From contig NZ_JAASRW010000005.1 in NCBI RefSeq assembly GCF_011761355.1, positions 1-64,000 on the forward strand: a stretch of 64,000 bases of DNA. Direction: 5' to 3'. Shown piece by piece: positions 25,786 to 34,463 of this stretch. Source of the stretch: Paenibacillus lupini. GTDB lineage: Bacteria > Bacillota > Bacilli > Paenibacillales > Paenibacillaceae. The translations under genes were made by a program, and so were the position numbers. The stretch's first letter is position 1; every line of letters starts with the position of its first letter. Below the pieces are notes generated by a model. The model made no database searches, was not told the origin of the DNA, and saw only the letters and a list, made by a program, of their open reading frames with translations.

Positions 25786-26058
25786 GTGGCCAGACATCCT
25801 GAGATATACGCTAACCCTGAGTGGAAGAAGGTCCGGAGATTCGTAATCAAACGAGCCAATGGATTGTGCGAAGAATGCACCAGGCAGCACAGGATCGAAG
25901 CCGGCAAGGAAGTCGACCATATCATTGAACTGACAGATGAGAATAAGCACGATTGGAACATTGCATATAACCCAGATAACCTGCAGTTGCTGTGCTCGAC
26001 CTGCCATAACATTAAGCATGGACGCTGCACCGGATTACATTTCTTTGCGGACATCTGA
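25786..26058 (+). CDS. Terminase-adjacent HNH endonuclease
   Basis: A 90-aa HNH nuclease of the HK97 gp74 type: CEECTRQ zinc pair (residues about 28-34), EVDHIIEL and LLCSTCHNIKHG. Such proteins next to the terminase genes assist DNA packaging and cutting of cos ends. Start GTG at 25786 has GAGGTG upstream. Its position before TerS/TerL marks the start of the late packaging module. Confidence 0.88.
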   Translation: MARHPEIYANPEWKKVRRFVIKRANGLCEECTRQHRIEAGKEVDHIIELTDENKHDWNIAYNPDNLQLLCSTCHNIKHGRCTGLHFFADI

Positions 26059-26226
26059 TTCGTAGTCCATTCATGTCCTTTTCGTGTCGAATGATGTCGA
26101 AAATCACCATTTGAGGGCCAAGGCACCCCCCCCTGAAAAATCGCGCAGGAGGGTTTTTTGTTCACCGCTCTCGACAGCTGCAAAATCACTCGAGTTACAC
26201 GCACATACGGAGGGGGTGTAGTATTT
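26059..26226. other. Possible cos/packaging region
   Basis: The gap between HNH and TerS has GAGGGCC...GGCACCCCCCC (26113-26133) and direct copies of TGTCGA (26085-26102). HNH-type phages usually have the cos site here. The exact nick site cannot be read; this is inference from position. Confidence 0.3.
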
Positions 26227-26616
26227 TTGACTGAATTGACCAAAGAAAAGCGGATTAAGAAGGAAGTTACCAGACTTAAGAGGCTGTTTAATGTAATCCC
26301 TAAAAACACGTTGGAATCGGTTATGTCGTTAATTACTAACGCCGCCTTCATGACTGTAACGCTAGAGGATCTGCAGCAGAAGATCAATGAGGATGGCGCT
26401 GTAACCAAGTATCAGAACGGTGAAAACCAGTGGGGTACGAAGAAGAGTCCTGAGGTCGAAATTTACAACACGATGGTCAAAAACCATGCCTCACTAATCA
26501 AGCAGCTCACTGAGTTGATTCCTAAACCAGATGATATACCAATTGTCCCAGTCATGCCGCCGCCGAAGAAGCAAGATGCATTCGAGAGGATTGTAAACCG
26601 TGGCCAGGGCGGCTAA
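26227..26616 (+). CDS. Terminase small subunit (P27-like)
   Basis: A 129-aa protein of the P27 small-terminase group, which recognises phage DNA for packaging. KKSPEVEIYNTMVKNHASLIKQLTEL near residue 75-100 is the family's typical helix. The TTG at 26227 fits with GGAGGGGGTG eight bases upstream; the longer frame from 26158 lacks a site. It overlaps TerL by 17 bases. Confidence 0.82.
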   Translation: MTELTKEKRIKKEVTRLKRLFNVIPKNTLESVMSLITNAAFMTVTLEDLQQKINEDGAVTKYQNGENQWGTKKSPEVEIYNTMVKNHASLIKQLTELIPKPDDIPIVPVMPPPKKQDAFERIVNRGQGG

Positions 26617-28360
26617 GGTCATTGATATCCCGGTCTACATCAGAGAATGGCATGACTATGTGGAGCGGGAACCGAAGAATCACGGTAAAGACATAAAGGA
26701 TCTAAAGAAACTCGTGGATAAGCTGCTGCGGTCAAAGACGATCTTCTATGACCCAACAGACGTTCAGGCATTTATCGATTTCTGCGCTTTGGTGAGACAC
26801 AGAGAGGGACGATGGGCTGGTAAGCCGCTTGAGCTTAGCATTGAGCAAGCGTATATCGCTGCTTGTGTATTCGGCTTCAAAGTGTATGACGAGGAGCTTG
26901 GCATTAACGTCCGTTACTTCAAGGAGCTCGTGCTCTTTGTAGCCCGTAAGTGGGGTAAATCAACGTTCATTTCAGCGGTGGCAACATTTCTATTAATGGC
27001 AGATGGTGAGCCAGCAGCGCAGGTTTGGTGCCTTGCAACACAGAAGCAGCAAGCGTCAATCGTTTACGAAAGTGCGAAGGCCTTCTTGCAGTCGAGTGAT
27101 GTGCTGACGCCTGAGGAAAATCCTCGCAAGCATTGGAGGACCAAACGAGATAGAGACAACTCAGAAATGATAATGTACCCGGCTGCCGGTAGCTATATGA
27201 AAGCCGGCTCGAAGAATAGTAACTCCCAGGACGGTCTTAACCCGCATGCGTTCATCATTGACGAATGTCACGCTATTAAAGACCGCAACACTTATGATGT
27301 ATTCTCATCTGCCGGCGGTGCTAGGACGCAGCCTCTTGGAGTTATTATCTCGACGTTTGGCTTTGAGCGTGAAGGCATCTTCGATGGTATCTTGGAGCGT
27401 TGTAAGAAGGTACTGTCAGGCAAGAGCAAAGAGCGACTGTTCCCGATGATCTTTAGGATCGACGATGATGATAACCCTGCCGATCGTTCTTGCTGGATTA
27501 AGGCAAATCCCGGTGCCCGCGAAGGCAGACCGACAATGGGTTACCTGGAAGGTGAGTATCAGAAGGCGGTTCAAGATCCGGCGCAGATGCCATCATTTCT
27601 GGCCAAGCATCTCAACAGAGCAAGTGGTATGAGTGTTGTTTACTTCGACCTAATGAGCGTCGATAAGTGTATGGCGGACATGGTTGAAGCGATGATCCGA
27701 GACAAGTATGCTTCTGGCGGAGTGGACATGGCGGAGACGACAGACCTTTGTTGTGCTTCCGCTTTGGTTCCTTACGGAGGCCGACTGCATCTCTTCCAGA
27801 AATACTTTATTGCAAAGGCTCGCCTTGAGAAGAACAGTAAAATGGACAAGATGGCATACGAGAGCTTCTGTCGAACGAAAGCTGCTGATCCCTTGAATCG
27901 CGAATTGTTGCAAATATGTGAGGGCAGTATGGTTCGGAAATCGGATGTAACGGCTTGGTATGTTGAGTTGGCTAACACTTATGGTGTGACCTTCTGGAAG
28001 ATTGGCTACGACCGCTGGCACGGTGGTGACTGGGTCGATGATATGGAGGCAAACGGCTTCCCGCGGGAGGATCCAGACGGCCGCGGCGTGACGTTCCCAG
28101 TGGCGATGGGTTCTAAATCGTTATCTACTCCTATGAGGGAAACGAAATCGCTATTTGAGGATAAGGTCATTCTATTCAGCCCACAAAACGGACTCTTCCG
28201 ATGGTGTGTTACGAACACTGCGGCTAAGATCGACACCAACAGCAATATACAGCCGGACAAGTCGAAGAGCAGGGCACGTATCGATGGATATGTGTCTTTT
28301 TTAATTGCCTACATTGCTTACAAACGATGCGTAGATGACTTTGAAACATTCCAGCCGTGA
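26600..28360 (+). CDS. Terminase large subunit
   Basis: A 586-aa packaging motor and nuclease. Walker A-like ARKWGKST is near residue 116, Walker B with the catalytic Glu in FIIDECHA near 218, and the RNase-H-like nuclease starts with GGVDMAET near 374 and continues to KSKSRARIDG near the end. Length and order match HK97/Terminase_1 enzymes. Start GTG overlaps TerS; GAGAGGA is upstream. Portal follows after 15 bases. Confidence 0.94.
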   Translation: MARAAKVIDIPVYIREWHDYVEREPKNHGKDIKDLKKLVDKLLRSKTIFYDPTDVQAFIDFCALVRHREGRWAGKPLELSIEQAYIAACVFGFKVYDEELGINVRYFKELVLFVARKWGKSTFISAVATFLLMADGEPAAQVWCLATQKQQASIVYESAKAFLQSSDVLTPEENPRKHWRTKRDRDNSEMIMYPAAGSYMKAGSKNSNSQDGLNPHAFIIDECHAIKDRNTYDVFSSAGGARTQPLGVIISTFGFEREGIFDGILERCKKVLSGKSKERLFPMIFRIDDDDNPADRSCWIKANPGAREGRPTMGYLEGEYQKAVQDPAQMPSFLAKHLNRASGMSVVYFDLMSVDKCMADMVEAMIRDKYASGGVDMAETTDLCCASALVPYGGRLHLFQKYFIAKARLEKNSKMDKMAYESFCRTKAADPLNRELLQICEGSMVRKSDVTAWYVELANTYGVTFWKIGYDRWHGGDWVDDMEANGFPREDPDGRGVTFPVAMGSKSLSTPMRETKSLFEDKVILFSPQNGLFRWCVTNTAAKIDTNSNIQPDKSKSRARIDGYVSFLIAYIAYKRCVDDFETFQP

Positions 28361-28375
28361 AGGGGGTGAGAAAAA

Positions 28376-29569
28376 TTGGGGTTTTGGAATAAGATTTTTC
28401 GATCTGCAGCAGATGATGGTCCTCTGAGAGTAAAGCTCGTTAGTGATCGCGGTGACTGGTACACCAGTTGGAATGGCAGTCTGTACAAATCAGATGTAGT
28501 TCGCTCTGCGATACGGCCAAAAGTAAAGGCTGCCGGAAAGCTAGTTCCACTGCATATACGTGAAAGCCCAGACGGATCAATTAAAGTGAACCCGGATGCT
28601 TATCTGCGGTTTCTTCTTGAGGAGCCGAATCCTTATTCAACTGGTCAGATGATGCTGGAGAAAATGGCGACACAGGTGCAGCTGAATAACAACGCATTTG
28701 CCCTTATCTATCGAGATGATAACGGGTATCCGATGCAGCTTTATCCGATTACAATGGCAACCAGAGTTGAGGCCATACGCAATGATAACAATGAGCTGTC
28801 TCTGAAGTTTTGGCTTCCACGAGGAAGCACGATGACAGTCCCTTATTCTGATGTTATTCACTTGAGGGATGACTATAGTGATAATGACGTATTTGGGAGC
28901 CCAAAGGCTGATGCGCTTGAATCGTTACTTGAAACTCTGAATGCTTCAGACCAATCCATCGTTAATGCGGTCAAAACATCCGCAACAATTCGCTGGATTA
29001 TGAAGTTCAAGCAAGTTTTGAAGAAAACCGACCGGGAGTTACAGGTCAGTGAATTCGTAAATAGCTACCTAACTCTAGATAATGACGATGGTGTTGCTTA
29101 TGCTGACCCGCGTTATGACCTGGAGCAAGTCAAGCCTAACGCATATGTCCCTCCTACATCGCTGCAGAAAGAAGCTGTGAACCGAGTTCATAGCTTTTTT
29201 GGTGTGAATGAAAACATCGTTCAAGCAAAGTATGACGAGGACGAATGGACGGCTTGGTATGAGGCTGAGGTTGAACCATTGGCCATGCAGATCGCTGGGG
29301 AGATGACACGTAAGTTCTTCTCTCGTCGAGAGCGTGGGTTTGGGAATCGAATCACTCTTGATTCAGGCGACTTATCCTTCGCCAGCATGAACACGAAGCT
29401 GCAGCTCATGCAGATGGTCGACCGCGGTGCAATGACACCGAACGAATGGCGGCGCGTTATGAATCTCCCTCCAATTGAGGGTGGCGACAAAGCGATTCGC
29501 CGTCTTGATACAGCAGTCGTAGACGATGGCAAAGCAACTAGCACGAAAGGAGGTGGAAAAGGTGCCTAA
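28376..29569 (+). CDS. Phage portal protein (HK97 family)
   Basis: A 397-aa portal protein that forms the DNA-entry ring of the capsid. It shows typical blocks: DVVRSAIRPKVKAAGKL near 40, PNPYSTGQMMLEKMATQVQLNNNAFALI near 85-110, and GAMTPNEWRRVMNLPP near 350. Start TTG has AAGGGGGTGAG upstream. It overlaps the protease gene by eight bases. Confidence 0.93.
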   Translation: MGFWNKIFRSAADDGPLRVKLVSDRGDWYTSWNGSLYKSDVVRSAIRPKVKAAGKLVPLHIRESPDGSIKVNPDAYLRFLLEEPNPYSTGQMMLEKMATQVQLNNNAFALIYRDDNGYPMQLYPITMATRVEAIRNDNNELSLKFWLPRGSTMTVPYSDVIHLRDDYSDNDVFGSPKADALESLLETLNASDQSIVNAVKTSATIRWIMKFKQVLKKTDRELQVSEFVNSYLTLDNDDGVAYADPRYDLEQVKPNAYVPPTSLQKEAVNRVHSFFGVNENIVQAKYDEDEWTAWYEAEVEPLAMQIAGEMTRKFFSRRERGFGNRITLDSGDLSFASMNTKLQLMQMVDRGAMTPNEWRRVMNLPPIEGGDKAIRRLDTAVVDDGKATSTKGGGKGA

Positions 29570-30293
29570 GACAGTCAATATCAAAGGTGTAATCGTCGGA
29601 GATGACGAGAAGTGGATCTACGATTGGTTTGAGATAGCAGCTACAAGTCCAGGGGATGTTCAAAGGGAACTCAATGATGCAAATGGAGAAGCAGTCGATG
29701 TGTTTATTAACTCGGGCGGCGGATCCGTATTTGCGGGTTCAGAGATTTACTCGCTGATCAAAGCTTACCGTGGCAAGACGATCGGCAAGATAGTTGGGTT
29801 AGCAGCTAGTGCAGCAAGTGTTGGCGCAATGGGCTGTGACACTGTACAGATTTCTCCGACAGCACAGATCATGATTCATAACGTCTGGTCTTATTCTTCA
29901 GGCGATTACCGTGATATGCAGCACACGTCGGATGTATTGAAAAATATGAACACGTCCATAGCAAATGCTTACAGACTGAAAACAAATTTGGAAGAGCAAG
30001 AGCTGCTGGACATGATGGACAAGGAAACGTGGTTGAGCGCTCAGCAAGCCTTAGAAAAAGGCTTTGCAGACGAGATTATGTTTGATTCAGAAAAGAAACT
30101 CGCTGCTAGTACTGGTGGATTTGCTGGTCTATTGCCTCCAGAAGTCATGGAGAAAATGAGAGCTCATTTGAAAGCAGGTGGAGCTCCAGCTCCGGTAGCA
30201 AGTGTTGTTGCTGAACCACAAGTCGATGAAATGAAACAACGGCAATATGCCGCAAAATTAAATTTACTCAAATTGAGGAGCGTGGATTTGTAA
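29562..30293 (+). CDS. ClpP-like capsid maturation protease
   Basis: A 243-aa ClpP-fold protease that cuts the capsid and scaffold during head maturation. SGGGSVFAG near residue 47 and the Ser in LAASAASVGA (about 83-86) and His in IMIHNVW (about 105) are visible. GTG at 29562 is preferred because AAAGGAGG precedes it; a longer frame begins inside portal. The gene ends one base into the capsid gene's start (TAATG). Confidence 0.9.
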   Translation: MPKTVNIKGVIVGDDEKWIYDWFEIAATSPGDVQRELNDANGEAVDVFINSGGGSVFAGSEIYSLIKAYRGKTIGKIVGLAASAASVGAMGCDTVQISPTAQIMIHNVWSYSSGDYRDMQHTSDVLKNMNTSIANAYRLKTNLEEQELLDMMDKETWLSAQQALEKGFADEIMFDSEKKLAASTGGFAGLLPPEVMEKMRAHLKAGGAPAPVASVVAEPQVDEMKQRQYAAKLNLLKLRSVDL

Positions 30294-31489
30294 TGACAAA
30301 GAATGAATATCTGGCTAAACGTAAGACTCTTTTGAACGAAGCTGATCAGCTGATTAATGCCGGCAAATTGGATGAGTACGAAGCGAAAGAAAATGAAATC
30401 AAGGCACTGGATGCACAGTATGAGGATGCTGCAAAGGCTCAGGCAAATGCTGCAGCTATGCAAGGCCGTCTGGCTGTTCTGACTAACGCATCGATTATTA
30501 AAGACGGTAACGACGATGAAGGAGCGGGCGGTACTGTTCTCGCAGCTACACAAGAACCAACTCCACAAATCGCGCGTAACTCAGCACGTGGTAAAGCGTT
30601 GAAAGCAAACAACGCGGTGACAGTTGGGGCTGGAACTGTTGTAACACCTCGTCATAGTGCGTCGGATATTCGACCAACATTTAATCAGGTTTCGTCTCTG
30701 ATTGACCGTGTTGGCTATAAAGAACTTAAAGGCGGCGAAACTTTCCGTCAACCGTACATTGTTGGATATGGTACAGCTGATTACACGGCTGCTGAAGGCG
30801 ATGACTACAACACTGCAGAGCCTACATTTGCATACGCGGATATCAACAAAACGAAGGTTACTGCGTACGCAGAAGATTCCGAAGAAATCATGAAACTTCC
30901 TGACGCAGATTACGATGGCGAAGTAATGAAAGGCATCACGATTGCCAGCCGTAAGAAACTCACTCGTGAAATCCTCATCGGTACCGGAGCTGCCAATCGA
31001 TTGACTGGTATTTTCTCTACTGCGGCTACAGCAATCGATGCTTCTACGGACTTGGCGATCTCTGCGATTGATGCATCGACGCTGGATGACATTATCTTCA
31101 GCTTCGGAGGCGACGAAGAGGTTGAAGACGCAGCGGTTCTTATCCTGAACAAGAAAGATCTCAAGGCATTCGCGAAGCTGCGTGGAACGGACGGTAAGAA
31201 AATCTACAACGTCGTATCCAACGGTAACACAGGTACAATCGATGGCGTACCGTTCATCATCAACAGTGCGTGCAAAGCGATTACTGATGCTGCAACGACT
31301 GCTGGCCAATTCGGTATGGCTTACGGTCCACTTTCCAACTACTTGTTGACTGTGTTCAGTGACCTGGACGTACAACGTTCTACTGACTTCAAATTCAAAC
31401 AAGGCATGATTGCTCACCGCGGTTCCATCTTCGCCGGCGGTAACGTTGTATCGAAAAACGGCTTCTTGCGCGTTAAGAAATCCGTATAA
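30293..31489 (+). CDS. Major capsid protein (HK97 fold)
   Basis: A 398-aa capsid protein. Residues 1-110 are a charged helical delta domain acting as scaffold, usually cut away by the protease. The rest is the HK97 fold: ELKGGETFRQPYIVGYG, RKKLTREILIGTGA, IDASTLDDIIFSFGG and VLILNKKDLKAFAKL. Reading frame is intact, suggesting that heads could still be made. Confidence 0.93.
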   Translation: MTKNEYLAKRKTLLNEADQLINAGKLDEYEAKENEIKALDAQYEDAAKAQANAAAMQGRLAVLTNASIIKDGNDDEGAGGTVLAATQEPTPQIARNSARGKALKANNAVTVGAGTVVTPRHSASDIRPTFNQVSSLIDRVGYKELKGGETFRQPYIVGYGTADYTAAEGDDYNTAEPTFAYADINKTKVTAYAEDSEEIMKLPDADYDGEVMKGITIASRKKLTREILIGTGAANRLTGIFSTAATAIDASTDLAISAIDASTLDDIIFSFGGDEEVEDAAVLILNKKDLKAFAKLRGTDGKKIYNVVSNGNTGTIDGVPFIINSACKAITDAATTAGQFGMAYGPLSNYLLTVFSDLDVQRSTDFKFKQGMIAHRGSIFAGGNVVSKNGFLRVKKSV

Positions 31490-31503
31490 GGAGGGCTTAC
31501 TGA

Positions 31504-31689
31504 ATGGCTGAAGCTAAAGTAACCCAATACATTCTGTGTAAGCTGGATGGGAAAGAGTACGAGCCAGGAGATACCTATGAAGGTTCACCTGAACGTATTG
31601 CCGAGTTAACCAAACTTGGATATCTCGAGGCAGAAGAAAAAGCGAATCGCGGTCGTAAGCGGAGTGCTGATGATGGCAGCGCTGATTGA
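31504..31689 (+). CDS. Small head-module protein
   Basis: A 61-aa protein directly after the capsid gene, AAGGAGG before the ATG. The slot often holds small head-completion or decoration proteins. Compact front (EYEPGDTYEGSPERIAELTKLGYL) and basic tail. Overlaps the connector gene by 20 bases. Confidence 0.65.
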   Translation: MAEAKVTQYILCKLDGKEYEPGDTYEGSPERIAELTKLGYLEAEEKANRGRKRSADDGSAD

Positions 31690-31966
31690 TCGAGTAAAAA
31701 CCTCACTCAGAATCAGTGCCGCGGCATTTGATGAAGAAGTGAGTGGGTTGATTGCGGCAGCCCGACAGGATTTAGTTCTGTCGGGCGTTTTGTCTATCAA
31801 AGCGAACGACGAGACAGATGCTTTAATAACTCGTGCAATCACCGTATATACAAAAGCACATTTCGGCTATGACAACCCAGATCATGAACGGCTGCTGGCA
31901 GCTTACGAGATGTTAAAAAACCATCTCACTTTATCCGGGGAATACACGGTCGGTGAAAGCCCATGA
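31670..31966 (+). CDS. Head-tail connector, gp6-like
   Basis: A 98-aa protein of the HK97 gp6/SPP1 gp15 type, the first adaptor ring below the portal. Helical DRVKTSLRISAAAFDEEVSGLIAAAR at the start and the tail YEMLKNHLTLSGEY fit. Start ATG at 31670 has CGGAGTG upstream. Confidence 0.8.
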   Translation: MMAALIDRVKTSLRISAAAFDEEVSGLIAAARQDLVLSGVLSIKANDETDALITRAITVYTKAHFGYDNPDHERLLAAYEMLKNHLTLSGEYTVGESP

Positions 31967-32580
31967 TGTGGCGTGACGTTGTCAAACTGTTTAGTCTGTC
32001 GCTGGTCGGCACTGATAATCAGTCAGTAGCTGAAACTGATAGAACTGTATTTGCCAATAAGAAGTCGGTTGCTCGATCTGAGTTTTACCAGGCTTTCGCA
32101 AACAATTTGAAGCCAACGATTATCTTCGAAGTCCGTTCCGTTGAATACGAAGGTGAGCAGAAGCTGCAGCATAACGGCGTTGATTACATCATCCTTCGGA
32201 CGTACAGCCGGAATGACGAAACAATCGAGTTAACTTGTCAGTCAGTCAATGACGTACAAACCAACTTAGCCCGGCTGCAGAACATCGTAGAGATTTGGCA
32301 CCATATTACGGGCACAAACAACATGGGAGAGATGCAACCAGTTGAAAGACTACTCTTCACTGTGCCGGCGCGAGTGGAACAGAATGGCGGGGGCTCAAAC
32401 AGCTCAGATGGGATCACTGAGACCACCAATTATGTTTCGGTCACAATGGTCTATCGAGAAGGTATAAGACCGGATATGTTTCTTAAGATCGATGGCAACC
32501 GGTACGATATCCGCTTTATCGAGGATCCGCTTAACCGCCACGAAACTCTGATCATCAGTGCAGAGAGGGTGACACCATGA
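31963..32580 (+). CDS. Head-closure protein with two tandem adaptor domains
   Basis: A 205-aa protein where one copy of this fold usually has about 100-115 aa. Residues 40-97 and 145-205 each look like an SPP1 gp16/Phage_H_T_join beta-barrel strand set: EVRSVEYEGEQKLQHNGVDY then VTMVYREGIRPDMFLKIDGN, each ending in an ISAERV-like strand. It closes the head after packaging. It overlaps both neighbours by four bases. The duplication in one chain is unusual. Confidence 0.7.
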   Translation: MMWRDVVKLFSLSLVGTDNQSVAETDRTVFANKKSVARSEFYQAFANNLKPTIIFEVRSVEYEGEQKLQHNGVDYIILRTYSRNDETIELTCQSVNDVQTNLARLQNIVEIWHHITGTNNMGEMQPVERLLFTVPARVEQNGGGSNSSDGITETTNYVSVTMVYREGIRPDMFLKIDGNRYDIRFIEDPLNRHETLIISAERVTP

Positions 32581-32999
32581 TTACTCGAGCCCAAATCAAC
32601 AAAGCCATTAATGAACGAATAACAACTGCATTCTCCGGCGTGCCGTTACAAAGCAGCGATATTGAAGAGGGCTTCTCAAGGCCCTCTTTTTACGTTTCGC
32701 TTGAAACACCTCGGACTGAGTCTAATCAGTTTTCTCTTTATCGGGAGATGACCTGTAGAATCCGTTACTTCCCGACCAATCGTAACGCATCCAAAGAAGA
32801 AACTTACGATGTGCAAGATCGGCTGGAGATTTTGTTCGGACTGAACTTCCGAGTTTCAGACCGGACGATAACGATTGAAACTGCTGACTCTGATGTCGTC
32901 GATAAGGTCCTTTACTACAACTTCAATTTTGCTTTTTCCGAGGATATCGAGAACGTGGATCCGGAAGTGCTCATGCAGGAGTTGAATTTCAATGGATGA
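32577..32999 (+). CDS. Phage tail terminator-like protein
   Basis: A 140-aa protein resembling the tail terminator family (DUF6838-like), which caps the tail tube and joins it to the head. The N-terminal helix ITRAQINKAINERI and beta part RPSFYVSLE and MTCRIRYFPT fit. Start overlaps the preceding stop (ATGA). Confidence 0.7.
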   Translation: MITRAQINKAINERITTAFSGVPLQSSDIEEGFSRPSFYVSLETPRTESNQFSLYREMTCRIRYFPTNRNASKEETYDVQDRLEILFGLNFRVSDRTITIETADSDVVDKVLYYNFNFAFSEDIENVDPEVLMQELNFNG

Positions 33000-33429
33000 T
33001 TTTGATATCAAGATGAATCCATTGTCTGTATTCGTTCGGGAGTTGGAAGATCTTCAAAAGCACTTCCCGAAGCAGGCTAAGCAGCTTATGATGCGGTCCG
33101 GTTCGAAGGCTAGGACCATCGTTGCTAGAAAGGCGCGGCAGCTGGTTCAGAAGAAAACGGGAACATACTTGAAATCCATTAAACGAGGCAAGGTGTGGAT
33201 GGATGCAGGAGCGGGTTGGTACAAAGTTCGAGTTTACACCCGGGCTCCACACGGTCACCTCATCGAGCTTGGACACCGGATTGTAGGCAAAGACGGTTCA
33301 GAGCATGGCTTCAAAGAGGGCTTTCACGTTTTCGATAAAGCGACGGTAGAAATTGAAGACCAATGGACTGACATCGTCGAAAATGAGTTCGATAAAATCA
33401 TGAGCAGTGGGCGGGAGCCAGCTGCCTAG
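32992..33429 (+). CDS. HK97 gp10-like head-tail adaptor protein
   Basis: A 145-aa protein of the HK97 gp10 family: KARTIVARKARQLVQKKTGTYLKSIK and PHGHLIELGHRI are typical. It ends the intact structural genes. Its last codons overlap a truncated fibre gene in another frame, with no tail tube, sheath, tape measure or baseplate genes after it. Confidence 0.82.
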   Translation: MDDFDIKMNPLSVFVRELEDLQKHFPKQAKQLMMRSGSKARTIVARKARQLVQKKTGTYLKSIKRGKVWMDAGAGWYKVRVYTRAPHGHLIELGHRIVGKDGSEHGFKEGFHVFDKATVEIEDQWTDIVENEFDKIMSSGREPAA

Positions 33430-34366
33430 GGCAACTATTCCACCAGACAATGTTCCTCCTGTGATTACAGCTTCAATACCTGCCGGTTCATATAGTGGAG
33501 CACAAATTGTGAGTTTGACATCTGATAAGGGGGCTTTGATTTTCTATACCCTTGATGGTTCTACTCCTACAACTGCAAATGGGACAAGATATAAATCACC
33601 TATAGCGATTTCGGACAACAAGACTCTGAAATTCTTTGGTGTCGACTCATTTGGCAATGTATCTGCTATCCAATCAGTAACTTATACGATAGCGCCATTC
33701 AGTACCACAGCAAATTTACTGGCTCATTGGCTAGCAAGTGATTTGTCAGCAAGCGGAGACGGCGCCAGCATTAGCACATGGAATGATAAGAGTACTAACA
33801 GTAATAACCTCACATCTGCATCTAGCGGGGAGAACCCTACGTTTAAAATTGCCAAGAACGGCAAGGCTGCTGTCTTTTTTACAGGCGGTTCGCAGAAACT
33901 TTCGACTGGAAACGTTATAATGCCTCAATACATGACGGTTTACATTAGAGTTCTATTCGACCAACTTCCGGTATCAAATCAGACAATTATTTCGCAGGAC
34001 CTCTTAGGAAGTGGTCCGCGTTTGTGGCATGAAACTGTTGATTCAACATCATTTAAAGCTGTTGGATTTAATGGTACAAGTGGCTTGGTCGACCAACAAA
34101 GCGGCACGTTGGTACAGAGTCAATGGCATACCTTTGTGGCACGACATACTCCAACTACAATCGAAGCGTTCTTTGACAACGTCAGCAATGGAGCATTGTC
34201 TATTATTTCACAGAATGCCGGCACGCAAAAAATCAATATGGGTGGGACCTATAACGGGTCTGGTGTATGGGCTGAGTCATTAAACGGTTATATTGCGGAG
34301 ATAAGAATCTATTCTGCATATCACGATAATGGCCAGATCTCAACGGTTATTTCATCATTAGCGTAA
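33407..34366 (+). pseudogene. C-terminal remnant of a tail fibre/surface protein
   Basis: An open frame of 319 aa beginning at a GTG without ribosome binding site, inside the end of the gp10 gene. Residues 15-95 match a chitobiase-like beta domain (SGAQIVSLTSD, IFYTLDGSTPT), and residues 100-319 a LamG/concanavalin-like domain (LAHWLASDLS, FVARHTPTTIEAFFDN). These domains normally end very long tail fibre or baseplate proteins. The missing N-terminus and the abrupt junction imply that a deletion took out the tail module. It could still be translated by coupling, so it may be a short protein in its own right. Confidence 0.65.
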
Positions 34367-34463
34367 CTATACATTGTTTTGGGTTTAATGGAAAATACTT
34401 GATCAATCAGGACTTTTGCCCCATTATTATACTCAAATGATTTTATTTGAGGAGATGAGCGGT

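Noticed and set aside
25713..26408. Minus-strand 231-codon frame across HNH and TerS
   Set aside because: It covers two well-supported phage genes on the other strand and has no family match.
30581..31417. Minus-strand frame opposite the capsid gene
   Set aside because: Shadow of a highly conserved plus-strand gene; no start signal.
32577..33429. Evidence that a tail is present, from the terminator-like and gp10-like genes
   Set aside because: These belong to the head-tail junction; no tube or tape-measure gene follows.
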